From assembly GCA_943735955.1 (NCBI GenBank), contig OX030955.1, positions 1,112,734-1,176,733 on the forward strand: a stretch of 64,000 nt of DNA. The letters run 5' to 3'. This document shows, in pieces, positions 40,030-50,758 of this stretch. The notes under the pieces were generated by a model that was not told the DNA's origin, searched no databases, and saw nothing but the letters and a program-made list of their open reading frames with translations. This DNA comes from Piscicola geometra (taxonomy: Eukaryota > Annelida > Clitellata > Hirudinida > Piscicolidae). The position numbers and the translations under genes were made by a program. Position 1 is the stretch's first letter. Each line of letters opens with the position of its first letter.

Positions 40030-41320
40030 TCACAAACCATAGTTGATCTTGCAGTCCTTGAGGGCCTGGTTGTACATCTGGCAGAGCGAGATGTCTGACT
40101 GGTTCTGGGCGCAGTCCAAGAACTGCTTCATCTGCATGCTGCACGGGTTGTTGTTGCTGTCGTAGGGCTGTTGCTGCTGCTGGTACTGCTGAGGTGGTGG
40201 TGCCTGTTGAGCCACTTCGGCACTCTCCCTACCCCCTCCTGACCCGCCCATGATCGCAGCTCCCAATGTGTGGCCCTGAAGAAGTTGACATCAAACAATT
40301 ATACATGATAACTATATAAAAGTCAAAGATGAACTAATCTTTAAAGCACCAAAAGAAATTGTTGAAAAAATCAACAGCAGCACCCACAATGGTTGAACCC
40401 ACAGCCACTCCTGCAGCTGTGGTGGCCATCTGAGCAAACATGCCAGGCTGCTGTGGTGTGGCCATGGCAGTTGGAGGTGGAGCAGCTGCCACAGGAGCTG
40501 ATGGTGGTGCTCTCGCAGGCAGGTTTGAAGGCTTGCTCACCCCTCTGTTGAATACAAAAGCTTTTTTGGAGCCATTATCATTGTAAAATCATCATTATAT
40601 TGATCTTCAAACCATATTTTACACCATGTCTAAATGATTTTACTCTTAAGAAAAAAGCATGTGTTTCAGCTCATAATCCGAAATAAACTTAACCATTGAA
40701 AAGGTGTTTTAATGTTCGGAAATTTAGACTGCACTATTTTTACCCATGTTTAAAATATTTTGTGAAGTTACCCACTAAACTTATGCAATGAAAAGCCTAT
40801 ATTTTGACCTATATTGAGAGCTGATTTTTCCATTATTTAATAATTATTTGATAGTAGAAATAATTCTCTCTCTTTTCTAAATCTCTCAGAAAGCATCTAT
40901 GACAGATTCTATGTTTTTGTATTGGTTAAGCATGATGAATTTCTTTTTCCAGATGGATCTAAGACTTACCTTAATAAATGTAGCTTTAAGAAGCATGTCT
41001 AGGGCCTAACTCCAGGCTTTTATAGAAAATTTGGTGTGACAAAGTATCAATTTGAAAATGAGGTTATCTTGATGCAAAATGTGTTACTTGACCAAATGAT
41101 CAAATAAATTAAAGTTATCATTCCCAATTACATTTAAAAAATTTGTAATTTATTTAAATAACTCATTCAAAAATGTTCAACGCAATAATGTTGACATTGT
41201 TTTCAAAGTTAAAGCCTAAAATTGTCAATATTATTTAAAATATTTATGAAACCCCGAAAACCTTGATGGGGAGCTCATCCTCATGCCACCTGATGATCTT
41301 CCTGCACTTCTTCTAGGCAT
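40030..41320 (-). CDS. CHCHD2: CHCHD2/CHCHD10-type mitochondrial twin CX9C protein
   Basis: Three exons (41320-41253, 40544-40388, 40275-40030) give 156 residues. The N-terminus MPRRSAGRSSGG is basic and resembles the mitochondrial targeting end MPRGSRSR of human CHCHD2. A Pro/Ala-rich linker leads to the conserved hydrophobic segment MFAQMATTAAGVAVGSTIGH, then a Gln-rich stretch and the CHCH domain with Cys120-x9-Cys130 and Cys140-x9-Cys150. These proteins are imported through MIA40 into the intermembrane space, act in cristae organisation and respiration, and can act as nuclear stress factors. Animals often have one ancestral gene for CHCHD2 and CHCHD10, so the symbol stands for the pair. 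Intron 1 is about 700 bp and AT-rich; intron 2 is 112 bp. Confidence 0.93.
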
Positions 41321-41588
41321 GTTGAATAAAGTTGCGTAAAATGTCGAAATAACCTGCTTAGAAAGAATCACCTTCAGTCACGAATTTTCAAAGAATTTAA
41401 AAATAGAAAGTTCCAAAGACCTATTTTAAGACTTAAGGTCAAAAAATATTATTATTTACTTCTAATATAAACACTAATTTTTGTTGTGAAATAAATTATA
41501 TGAAAAATAATTTATTTTTAAATATTATTTTTATTTATTATTCAAATAAAAAAGCTTACAACTTGAATATTATAGAGGAGAAAATACT

Positions 41589-41684
41589 TCAATCAATCAA
41601 TCACTAATGATTTGTATAGCGCCCTTTACTAAGTGAACAAAAGCGCTCTTCAAATAAACTTGTTAAATAAAACGGTTTTTAGAC
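41589..41684 (-). mobile_element. Short element 3' end with GATTGA tail (inverted)
   Basis: Reads on the minus strand as AAACCGTTTTATTTAACAAG, AGCGCTTTTGTTCACTTAG, GGGCGCTATACAAATCATTA then GTGATTGATTGATTGA, the same element type as at 25469 and 25667. Confidence 0.7.
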
Positions 41685-41924
41685 CACTACCAATATATAT
41701 TTATATATATCAATTTAAATATATATTAAAAAAACAAAAAAAAACAATCAACCTCAATAATTCAACCTCACCCACACCACCATGAAAATCACCGCCAAAA
41801 AATCCCTATCACAACCAATAAAAAAATTCAATTATTAACCACAGTACCAACTCTCATACCACAGTACAATCATCACCACATCATCCTCAAAACAACAAAA
41901 CACAATCATCATTCTTCTCAATTT

Positions 41925-42080
41925 TCTGTCTTGCCACTGGTGCCGAGGCTGCAAAAGAGGGTGAAGGAGAAGTCCTTGTCAACGCTGGTACTGCTGCTGC
42001 TATGGCAGGATTTCTCCTTTATGTCGCAGCTCACTTGATTCCCTGCGGCCATCTTGGTCTGCTGCTTGACAGATTCTAAA
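41925..42080 (+). other. Possible orphan exon: short membrane-type peptide
   Basis: In an otherwise AT-rich, low-complexity stretch, one frame reads GAEAAKEGEGEVLVNAGTAA, continues into a hydrophobic segment (MAGFLLYVAAHLIPC) and ends at TAA at 42078-42080. The GC content and amino-acid texture are those of coding sequence. No start codon joins it cleanly, and it sits next to repeats, so it may be a terminal exon, a retrocopied fragment or chance. Confidence 0.3.
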
Positions 42081-42156
42081 CAACCAACATTCGCACTAAA
42101 AACATTCTAATTAATTAAATTTAATTTTAAGTTAGACTTAAGATTCTAAAATTTTA

Positions 42157-42310
42157 ATATATTATACCCAAAACCGTTTATTCTACAAATTTATTTGAGC
42201 GGCTGCCAAAATGGCAGCCGCTAACCAAAGATCAACTTGCGTGGTTTTCAACTCCTTAAACTAAACTAATATTTTAAAAGTTAAAGTGTACTTAAAATTT
42301 GAATATTCCT
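42157..42310. repeat. Dispersed repeat, also at 49548-49652
   Basis: Shares TACCCAAAACCGTTTATTC and AAAGTGTACTTAAAATTTGA with 49548-49652 in the same orientation. This copy has an added GCGGCTGCCA/TGGCAGCCGC perfect hairpin. Each copy ends at AATATTCCT; here a LINE fragment starts directly after it. Confidence 0.7.
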
Positions 42311-42722
42311 TGGTCCTTTGTTCTTATTCTATACGTCTCTGAACTATCTTCTCTAATTTCCTCTCAATTCCCAACTCTCTATCCTATGCTGACGATTCGC
42401 AGTTATGTCAGCTTCGATATATCATCTTATTATACTGTTATGTCATCTATATCTTTATGTCTATTATCTATTGTAAACTGGTCTAGCTTAATGTCTTTAT
42501 CATAATCATTATTTCATCCCTTCCATTAATAACTTTTTTGTTAAACATTCTTTCCATTATGCAGGTCCATATATTTGAAACTCATTACCTCCTTATTTAA
42601 CTACTTCTAAATCATTATTTTTTTTTCGTAAGGATTTGAAGACATTTCTGTTTAACACATTTATTTACGAGCGCTCTTGAATTTGATGATAGAGCGCTAT
42701 AGAAATTTATTTGATTGATTGA
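42311..42722 (+). mobile_element. LINE relic, internally deleted
   Basis: Matches the reverse-transcriptase region of the 55.7-58.3 kb LINE from TGGTCCTTTGTTCTT, then jumps after AATGTCTTTAT to the 3' end (AATCATTATTTCATCCC) with about 560 bp missing. It ends with GAGCGCTATAGAAATTTATT and GATTGATTGA. Frameshifts show it is dead. Confidence 0.85.
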
Positions 42723-42829
42723 GCACCAATGCACAGCTTGCAAGCATCCACTGGCTACCTACTTCACAAGGCAGATGAGTTCTGCAGATAAAGAACAGAC
42801 CGTCAGAACGAATCTTCTACACATGACTG

Positions 42830-43070
42830 TTTTTATGTCTATTATCTATTGAAAACTGGTCTAGCTCAATGTCTTTAAAATTGAATCCACTAAAATTGGA
42901 ACTTATATTTTTTGATAAAAATTTTTCTTTCATACTATTGTTCCATCTAATCATATTCGTAGCTTAGAATTTATTTTTGACTCAAAACTAACCAAACCAA
43001 ATTCTATTTGCTACTAAATCTTGCTATTTTCATCTCAGAAGTATTAGACAATTATTACCTTACTTAGATT
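42830..43070 (+). mobile_element. LINE relic, middle fragment
   Basis: Corresponds to the LINE segment from TATGTCTATTATCTATTG to TTACCTTACTTAGAT, with small deletions. It stops exactly where the inverted repeat at 43070-43356 begins, so it was truncated by or at that element. Confidence 0.8.
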
Positions 43071-43356
43071 AGGTAGTTGCACGGATTTTTTATTTTCATT
43101 TTTTTTGAGTTTTAATTATTATTTTCTGAAAAAGGAGTTTAATACATAAAAAAATTTACTAAATATATTACTAAGCGATTACAAATAACGAAGATATAGC
43201 TATTTAAAAGTGGAAATTAGCATTAGAGGTCTCATATGTTGTTAGGCTGAAAAAGTGAGTCACGTTGCAGCGCGTCGATTAAATCAAGTGTGCGGCTTGT
43301 ATTAACGGCATTATACAAACTTCATATACTTGTATATAAGAATATACGTTTTATTA
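43070..43356. repeat. Left arm of outer inverted repeat (partner 54345-54605)
   Basis: Starts TAGGTAGTTGCACGGATTTT and ends ATAAGAATATACGTTTTATT. The reverse complement appears at 54345-54605 with minor indels, including the TTCGTTATTTGTAATCGC core. Confidence 0.85.
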
Positions 43357-43601
43357 AGTGATTTTAAAATAAAAATTCGAAAAATGATTTTATTGTCATT
43401 ATTATATTATTATTATTAAATATTCTTTTACAAAATAGGGTTATTATTTTCCTTCTAAAAATGTGCTCATAATAATTATATTTGAAAAATAATTATTTAA
43501 AAAATATGCGATTAATAATTTTGGTTTGAAAAGATGCTTTAACTAGATAATTCAGTACTCAATCAATTATAGTACGAGTTTAATCAGTTACCTACAGTTG
43601 T

Positions 43602-43669
43602 TCAATCAATCAATCAATCAATCAATCAAATAGATTTCTATAGCGCTCTTTCTTCAAATTCAAGAGCGT
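43602..43669 (-). mobile_element. LINE 3'-terminal fragment (inverted)
   Basis: Minus-strand CGCTCTTGAATTTGAAGAAA then GAGCGCTATAGAAATCTATT and seven GATT/TTGA units: the exact last 60-70 bp of the LINE, an extreme 5' truncation. Confidence 0.85.
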
Positions 43670-44100
43670 TGTTGGCATTCATCCATCTCGTGAGATGATG
43701 ATAGCGCTCTTATGTGTTCTTTGGCGGCAGCTTCTAGAGTGGCTCAGCAGACAGTCTCTGCTGCAGCGGCTGCAGGTGAAGTCGGATGGAGGATCGAGAG
43801 CCTGATTCTGCTGCATCATTTTTCTTCTTTGTTTTCGGGATTCCAGATGTTGCCTGCTTTCTTCCTTAGGGACTCCGACTCCTGATTTTTCCTTGGGGTT
43901 GACTCCTAAAGCCTTTTCCATGAATGGATAGCCTGCAAGGCAGCAGCGGTTGGTAGTCAGAGTTTTCCTTCTCCTAGATGGGTTGCCTTCCCGGGCTAAC
44001 GAGCCCCATCTGCCCGAAGCGACTGGTTTTAAGGCGCCAGTGACCCGCCTTCGCCCCTTCTCCTGTCAGTAAAAGCAGTTCCGCCGCGAGCAGGCCAGGA
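43670..44100 (-). mobile_element. Remnant of another retroelement-like repeat with zinc-finger-like tail
   Basis: GC-richer than its surroundings. A minus frame reads SDFTCSRCSRDCLLSHSRSC, a Cys/His cluster like those at the C-terminus of some retroelement proteins. Near 43985-44090 the minus strand reads AAAACCAGTCGCTTCGGGCA then GATGGGGCTCGTTAGCCCGG, a mobile-element-like untranslated tract. The family is not identified and the assignment rests on texture. Confidence 0.4.
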
Positions 44101-44254
44101 GTTGGACTTAGTTGTCAGAGGCGGTACAGAGACGCACGCCGTAAAGGAGCACTTTATAGGCAGTGGGAGCTTATCCCCACTGCCACCCCTTGGCTATGAC
44201 AACCTTGGAACCAAAAATATGGAACGCTTCACGAATTTGCGTGTCATCCTTGCA

Positions 44255-45011
44255 CAACAGTCAAGGGAATGTATTGCCAGAGATAGTAAGCTCCGTCATG
44301 GAGGCCACAGGACAGGTGATGAAGCGGCAGATGGGTAGGTACCTTGTAGGAGATCTGTTCTGTCTCTCTGCTGAGATTCTGATGGACACTCGCTCTTCAT
44401 TATCCTATCTAAACCATTCATGCAGAGAGGGCCTTGGATATGGTAGACTATTTTATAAGAAGATCTCCATATGTAACAATAGGTTTTATAGAGGCTAAAC
44501 TAAATAGTACGATGGAGTGGATGGACCAGAAAAGCCAAGAAGAACAAGAGTCGTTCATCAATTATGCAATGAAGACAGTCGCCAAAATGAGAAAGATCCG
44601 AAGGGTAAAAGAAGCAACGGTTGACGTGAACATCTTGGAGAAAAGAAGAGTAGGCATGAAGAGGACAGAAGATAAAGATAGAAAGATGACGGAGAAGATG
44701 GTTTCAACGCTCATGAACAATGATGGATCAACTGATGATCCATTATTCGATGGTCAAATCAGAACGGAAAAGTTGTTTATAAGAAGATTATTGAGTGGAG
44801 AGTCCTTAGTTGGTGAAGTAATAACACAAAAGTGGGAGGATGGTAAAGAAACAGAGTACTTTGGCATAATACAAGACAGGAAGAGAGGAAAAAAGGACGT
44901 CTTTAGCATAAGCTATAGGACAACAGATTAAGAAAATGCTATAGATTGCGACCTTCCAGTGGCCAGTTTCATTACTGACTTGATTAATGGAGACATTCGT
45001 TTAGAAATTTG
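44255..45011 (+). pseudogene. Broken copy of the unrecognised family encoded at 45035-46557
   Basis: Homologous to the downstream minus-strand gene but in opposite orientation. The part matching its third visible exon (LPEIVSSVMEATGQVMKRQM) and the part matching its last exon (MVDYFIRRSPYVTIGFIEAK) lie in different frames, and most of the intron between them is deleted. A TAA at 44929-44931 interrupts the last exon where the other copy has Glu, although homology continues to about 45011. The two copies end only about 25 bp apart, tail to tail. Confidence 0.75.
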
Positions 45012-45034
45012 AACGAACTTACTTTTTAGTTCTT

Positions 45035-46557
45035 TCAAACATCGATAGAAATGTCTTTATTGATCATGTCTGTGATGAAGCTGGCTGCCGCGAGGTCGAA
45101 ATCCACTGCTTCTCCTTCATCTGTTGTCCAGTAGCTGATGCTGAATACTTCATTTTGTCGCCCCTTTCTTTCCAATATTCTGCCGAAGTACTTTTTAATC
45201 TTACCGTCTTCTAATATCCAATTATGTGTTATGAGCTCACCAACCAAGGGCTCTCCATTCAGTATTCTTTGGATAAACTCTTTTTCGTTGCTGTTCATTC
45301 TAACGAATAAGGGATCATCAGCTGATCCGTTATTGTTCATAAGCCTCGTAACCATCTTTTCTTTCTTCTTTCTATCTTTATTTTGTATCTTCTGAACGGC
45401 GACTCTTCTTCTCTCCAGGATGTCAGCGTCGACTTCTGCTTCTTTTATCTTTCGGATCTTTCTCATCTTGGCAGCCATCTTCATCGCATAGTTGATGAGC
45501 GATTCTTGTTCTTCTTCACTTTTCCCCTCCAACCACTCCATTGTACCATTCAACTTAGCCCTTACCTTACCTTCAATAAAACCGATGGTGACGTACGGAG
45601 ATCTTCTTATGTAAAAGTCGACCATGCCCAAAGCTCTTTCTGCATGGATAGTTTGGATTCCATTTAGATAGCATTAGGCATAGAACACTAACATGTATTA
45701 AAACATGTTAGTGTTCTATTTAAATAAATACATTTGTAATAAAAACATTTGTTGTAAATCACGGAGTTTATACCTGCATGGATGTTATGGACTGGAGCAG
45801 AGCGAGTGTCCATTAACATCTCATCAGAGGGGCAGGACAGATCTCCTTCAATGTACCTATTCATTTGCCGCTCCATGACCTGTCCTGCTCCTTCCATTAG
45901 AGAGGTTACTATGTGAGGCAATACATTCAAATTGTTATTATACGATAAAAGAGCTTCGTAAACTACATCCTTTTCCAGAGGCTGTCCAAACACGTCTTCT
46001 TGCATTGTGGTAATTCTTTCTGGATGCTTCTGTATTTCCGCAATTTTCTTTACAGCTTGCTGGAATGCTGGTACCTGTATTATGGAATTAACGGATTGAG
46101 TCAATAAAAGAAAAGAAATATGATAGAAAAATTATTCCAATCCTTACCATCTCAAGATTGGAGAGGTTGTGACTATTTCCGTAGACCTTGGTCATCCAAG
46201 GCCCTGTTAGAACTTTTCCAACCAAACCAAGGGCCTGCAGTTGCACCATGGTCCTTGGTTCGTTGAGTCCCTCCCACAGGGCCTTGGTTACATCATTCTT
46301 TGTGTGACTGCTGATGCGAAAAAATGACAAATGGTTTTGAAATAAGTTCAGCAAATTTATGTAATTATAAAACAAAGTATCTTAAAATATACTTCATAAG
46401 GAATCCATGTAAAAATTCTTTGTGCTGGATGGCGACGCCTGCCATATGGAAGAGGAGGTGCAGGCGGTTTCCCACGTATCGTAGAAAGACCCCTGGTACA
46501 ACCTTGTTTGCTGTACAATAGGCCCTGAACGCCCCTGGCTCACCTTTAAAGCTGTGT
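45035..46557 (-). CDS. Uncharacterised multi-exon protein, 5' end not found
   Basis: Four exons connect in frame: 46557-46393, 46310-46148, 46074-45774 and 45639-45035, about 411 residues, with no upstream exon visible. The N-terminal part has FKGEPGAFRAYCTANKVVPG and YVGNRLHLLFHMAGVAIQH, the middle has ALGLVGKVLTGPWMTKVYGN and MERQMNRYIEGDLSC, then SAPVHNIHAERALGMVDFYI-RRSP, a basic coiled-coil-like Lys/Arg/Glu region and a C-terminal domain (LVGELITHNW, ISYWTTDEG). The layout recalls a repeat-associated family of unknown function in aquatic invertebrates and fish, from memory only. The 46644-51740 inverted-repeat unit begins 87 bp upstream of the first visible exon and may have cut the gene. 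Confidence 0.6.
45681..45718. repeat. Perfect 16-bp inverted repeat in an intron
   Basis: TAGAACACTAACATGT, a 6-nt loop (ATTAAA), then the exact reverse complement. It lies in the last intron of the minus-strand gene. Confidence 0.9.
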
Positions 46558-46643
46558 CTGAGAGAAAAAAAATAATTTATAGCTCTGGGACATTTATAAA
46601 TCAATACACAAATCATTTCAATCATTAGATATTAAGTATAAAG

Positions 46644-46998
46644 ATAATTTACGTACTCAATTCTTATAATATTTCAATTGACTGTTAATTTTTAAAACTC
46701 ATTTGTTGTTAATATACAGTTCTAGTTTACTGTTTCATTTTATAATCAATTAATTTTTTTAGATATAAAAAAATAGTGTTCAAAGTTGTAAATTAATATA
46801 TGTTCAAAACTAAAATGAAAATAAAAACTTTAATTATTTTCAAAGCTGAAACGAAAATAAAAACTTTAATTATTTTCAAAACGAAAACAAAAATAAAAAC
46901 TTTAATTATTTTCAAAACGAAAATGAAAACTATAATTAATCCCAAAACGAAACTGAAATAAAAACTATAATTATTTTATGAAACGAAAATAACACTGG
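46644..46998. repeat. Left arm of inner inverted repeat (partner 51386-51740)
   Basis: Starts ATAATTTACGTACTCAATTC and ends CGAAAATAACACTGG. The partner reads CCAGTGTTATTTTCG ... GAATTGAGTACGTAAATTAT. About 355 bp per arm, highly similar. Inside are several AAAACGAAAATAAAAACT-type subrepeats. Related single arms occur at 49330-49500 and 60715-61036. Confidence 0.85.
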
Positions 46999-47905
46999 TA
47001 AAATAAACAAGAATTATGGCTAATTTACTTCTAGAATATTATTATGACCTAAATGAAAAAGATAGAAACAATCAAAGTCGAAAAAATTTCATCGAAATGA
47101 TTTATTGCTCTAATTTACAGCATATCCTTTGTAGCTTTGACAAATTCAAATCTGTTCACAGTCGTTTAAAAATTAAGTTTCTACCACTTTATTAAACTCG
47201 ATATGTTAAAAATGTAAAAATATTATGTGAAATTTTTCACTAAAAAAATGTTGGCATCATATTGGTTAGAGGACAAAAAGTCAGCAGCATGTTTTACTAA
47301 TAATACGTGGGTAAATGTTTCATAATTTTAAAGTATTTTCTTTTGCCTATCAGCAGTGAGAATATTTCTTCTTGGATAGTCCTGACATGTTTTATTTTAA
47401 ATCTTATTTTTATCAATGTCAGCTACCATGATACAAAATAGGTGGTTAAATAAAGTTGATAATGGGTTTGAAAATATTATAGAACAGTGTCATAATGTTG
47501 AAAAAAATACCTATTTCACTGTTAGTTGGCAAGTCACTTCAAAACCCAACAGGTCATAGGCTGCCCCATTTTCTTGACTGATCTCTTGCTTCTGCTGGTG
47601 CACATGGAATGTGCTTGGTTTTCTTTAGCTCAAATACCTTCTAGCCCTTTGTATTTTGTTTTTGTTGAATGAGTGAGAATGTATAAGCCTTATTCAACAA
47701 GGAAGAAACATACTTTCTCAGTGGGATGGTTTTCGAGAATAAAAACAACTGATGCACTATCTTTTACGTGAAATACTTAATAATAGGTTTTTATCACCTT
47801 CAATTAAGTTTAAACTTTTAAAAATTAAGTTTTCACCACTTCATTAAACTCAAAATGTTAAAGACAAAAATGTAAAAATATTATGTGAACCGTAAAATTA
47901 GAATA
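46999..47905. other. Repeat-derived AT-rich sequence
   Basis: No coding region. The stretch near 47165-47260 (AAAAATTAAGTTT, CACTT, ATTAAACTC, AAAAATATTATGTGAA) recurs near 47817-47890 and partly near 48900, so it is built of decayed element ends. Confidence 0.5.
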
Positions 47906-48630
47906 TTATTCAAGGGCAAATTTGCTAATATCGTTTAAAATGGGGAAAAATAAGTTATTATTTTTGTTCTTGTGCTTCCACAAGAACTCTACTAAATAAT
48001 TGTCGATATGGGTTCTCGCAACCCCCTTTTCCAGCTTTTTCCGCTGCTTCAGCTGCCCCCATAGACTTTCAACTGTCAGGGTATGAGCTGCTGTAACGGG
48101 GTCAACAAAGTTGGTGCTATGGTTGACAGTAAGATGGGTGTAGGACATTCCTGGTAGCCCTTCAATTCCCTGATATGATTTCTACATATCAGAGAGGACA
48201 ATTGAACCTGGAGCGATGCAGGCTTCGATCGTTTCCAGCAGGGTGGTGGCCGTTCAATCAGGCACTGCATACATGAGGGCCTCTTTCGTTTCCCTGCAGA
48301 TCCCTCCGAATATCCATTGCTGAGGAAGAACCCGCGCTTTGTGGTTCTTACGTCGAGCAAAGAGCGTCTCATCGACATGAAGACCGGGCCCGCCGAAAAT
48401 CGTTGGTGTAGTCAGTAGTTGCCAGGCACAGACTTCGCGAAGATTTTGTCTCCAGTCAGCAGCAGTGCAGTGGTTTATGCCTATTTCTTCTTTGCAGAAT
48501 TTCGTTGTGAGCTGGTTTATAGACCAGCAGTAAAGTAATTTTATTATTACTTTAAATTCTAACCTAGTCTTTTCTAACCAGGTTCCTTTTCGGATGCTTA
48601 TCTCTTTATTGCATTTTTTTTTCGACACCT
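47906..48630 (-). pseudogene. IS1595/ISXO2-like (Merlin-type) DDE transposase, broken
   Basis: One minus frame carries the domain over about 240 codons. Landmarks in order are RKGTW, GGPGLHVDETLFARRK (first Asp), WIFGGICRETKEALMYAVPD, SIVLSDM (second Asp), YTHLTVNHSTNFVDPVTAAH, then TVESLWGQLKQRKKLE (catalytic Glu). Two in-frame stops interrupt it: TGA at 48254-48256 just after VPD, where the family usually has Arg, and TAG at 48182-48184 after SDM, where Trp is usual. Both are single C-to-T/G-to-A changes. A frame slip in an A-run near 48615 probably cuts off the N-terminal part. These transposases move Merlin-superfamily elements; this copy cannot act. Confidence 0.85.
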
Positions 48631-48799
48631 CCAGACACCTTTGGAAACTGAGAGGATCATCTGGTGGCTTTTATCACACAAACGTTCTTGATGAAGAATT
48701 TCTTGATTTTGCAGAAAAGCAACTGACATCTCTTTGTCGTAAGAGTCAATAATAGCAAGATTCATTTTCAGTCAAATTCGTGAGTCAGCAGAAGTTTGG

Positions 48800-49040
48800 A
48801 AATAGCTGTCTGGTAAAAAAACGGTAATGCTAACAGGCAAAATAGAATATTTCAAATTTATAATATATTTTTCATCATACTACTAGTAAAACATTTTAAT
48901 AAATTAAAAAATATTATGTGAAATTTTTCAATAAAAAAGTTGTTGTATAATATTGGTCAGAGCACTAAATGTCATAGGCAAAATTTAAATTATTTTATTT
49001 TGCCTATTAGCATTACTATACAGCTATTTAAACATTGGAA
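48800..49040. repeat. Palindromic short element
   Basis: The left end (AATAGCTGTCTGGTAAAAAA, CGGTAATGCTAACAGGCAAAAT) is the approximate reverse complement of the right end (ATTTTGCCTATTAGCATTACTATACAGCTATT). Size and structure fit a MITE. It lies beside the transposase pseudogene and could be its terminal sequence. Confidence 0.55.
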
Positions 49041-49189
49041 ACTTGTTTTTAACAATTGTTATGGATGTGTGCTTGTGTGTATGTGCATTTTATGTTTGGT
49101 GGACCAATCAAATGCATGCATACTAATCAACGCTGGGCCAATCAAACTATATGAGTATATGTTTGTATGAAGGCGGGGGTCTCCAAGCG

Positions 49190-49500
49190 AGAACATCCTT
49201 TAATTCACAAAACGAAGCGGTAATAAAATAACTTTTTATAAATGGTGCTACTTTCACAAAGCCCAAAGATAATGTTTATAACAAAGACATATATTTTTTT
49301 TATAAAAGTTAGTCATTTGCATATCATAAAAATTTATTAAATTTTCGTTTTGAAAATAATTATAGTTTTTATTTCAGTTTCGTTTTGGAAATAATTATAG
49401 TTTTTATTTTCGTTTTGAAAATAAATTTAGTTTTTATTTTCGTTTTCGTGGAACGATTATTCAGAATTGTCGTTTTTCGTTACGAAAATAACACTGGTAT
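49190..49500. repeat. Dispersed repeat, partly shared with 53193-53290
   Basis: AAACGAAGCGGTAATAAAAT and AAAGCCCAAAGATAATGTTT recur near 53193-53290 in the same orientation. The right part is made of TTTCGTTTTGAAAATAATTA subrepeats and ends GAAAATAACACTGG like the inverted-repeat arms. Confidence 0.65.
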
Positions 49501-49547
49501 ATACTACTTGTTGTTTTTAGGATATCTATGGTTTTAACATTTTAAAA

Positions 49548-49652
49548 TGCTATACCCAAAACCGTTTATTCCACAAATGGCAGCCACTAAACCAGAGATA
49601 AAAAAGTTTACACCTTGAATATTTTAAAGTGTACTTAAAATTTGAATATTCC
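49548..49652. repeat. Dispersed repeat, second copy of 42157-42310
   Basis: See 42157-42310: the same terminal blocks with a shorter middle that lacks the second half of the hairpin. Confidence 0.65.
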
Positions 49653-49918
49653 TGAAACGTAAATGTTCATAGAAAGTTTTATCTCAAGGTCAAGAGTCGA
49701 CTTTTTCAAAGTCAAGTAAACAAAATTGAAAAGTTTTTCCTTTTGTTCATGAAATAATTTAATAAATATAAATGGTTTATTTCACAATAACATTTATATA
49801 AATCATTTATAAATAAATAGATTTATTGTTTTTATCTTTCAAAACACTATTTTAACAGCCCATGAATTGCTTCTAGTTCTTAATTATATTATTGCTTACT
49901 TCATTCTTCAACGTATTA

Positions 49919-50758
49919 TTAGTTCTTGACCACGCACAAACACTCGTTTGACACTCCATCGTAGCCTCTACTCTTCAAGACTTCAATCGCTTCGTATATT
50001 TCTTTCTTTTCTCTTTTCGGATGGCAAAGAAGTTTAATAAACTCTACGCCACCTTCATTAAACAAGTTCAAGTCTTGTTTCACTACCACCAAATGTTCCT
50101 TGAGAGGGAACCTGCCCATCGAAGCTAGCTCATGTTTCACGGTTTCATAGTTGACCTCTTCTTCACATTGCAGTTGCTCGAGAACCAGGCTCACATAGTT
50201 AAACTTGTTTGTTTCTGGCAATTAGAAATTATTTTACTATGAATTATTCAGTATTTATATTTTAAATCTAATATTTGAACGAATACCTTGATCCGTCCAA
50301 TCGATTCTGAAGTAAAAAAGTCCTCCTGGTTTGAGCAAATCATCAAAGATTCTTTCAAATAAATATTTTCTTTCTTGAGTAACAAAATCGTATAAGCTGT
50401 GATGCATCAAAATCAAATCAAACTTTTCCCCATGATTATCCCATTCCTGAATGAGACAGAAATACGCCTTGCATTCTACCTTGTTCAACAAGCCACAAGA
50501 AATAAGATTTTTCTCTAGCATTCTGAAACCAGAAATATTCGGCTCTACAAAAGAGGCTTTTTTCAAGCTAGGAAGCACTTTAGCAAAGAAATCCATCTCG
50601 GAAATTCCAGAGCCGCAGCCAATGGTCAGAGCGCTTGTGGCTGATTTCAAGCCATCATCGTCTAAGCTCTTCCACAATGAAGCGTTTACCTGCTTTTCGT
50701 TGCTGGATTCGTTGAAAGCTGCCAAGTATTCGATGTATGGTTCTTCTCGCAAATCCAT
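49919..50758 (-). CDS. SAM-dependent methyltransferase, histamine N-methyltransferase-like
   Basis: Two exons (50758-50287 and 50214-49919) join over a 72-bp intron to 255 residues. A Rossmann methyltransferase fold is visible: motif I at about 44-55 (LTIGCGSGISEMD), an acidic strand end at 70-73 (FVEP), FDLILMHHSLYDF as motif IV, and LLKPGGLFYFRIDW as motif VI. The N-terminal YIEYLAAFNESSNEKQVNAS and overall layout resemble animal HNMT (about 290 residues). The substrate is uncertain. The reading frame is intact. It lies inside the inverted-repeat pair 46644-46998/51386-51740 together with the broken transposase, so it may be captured cargo. The ATG follows directly on TTTTTTTAG, an acceptor-like sequence. 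Confidence 0.75.

Noticed and set aside
49919..50758. Methyltransferase as a decayed transposon ORF
   Set aside because: Motifs I, IV and VI, a clean 72-bp intron and a full-length open frame indicate an intact cellular-type gene, although its location is suspicious.
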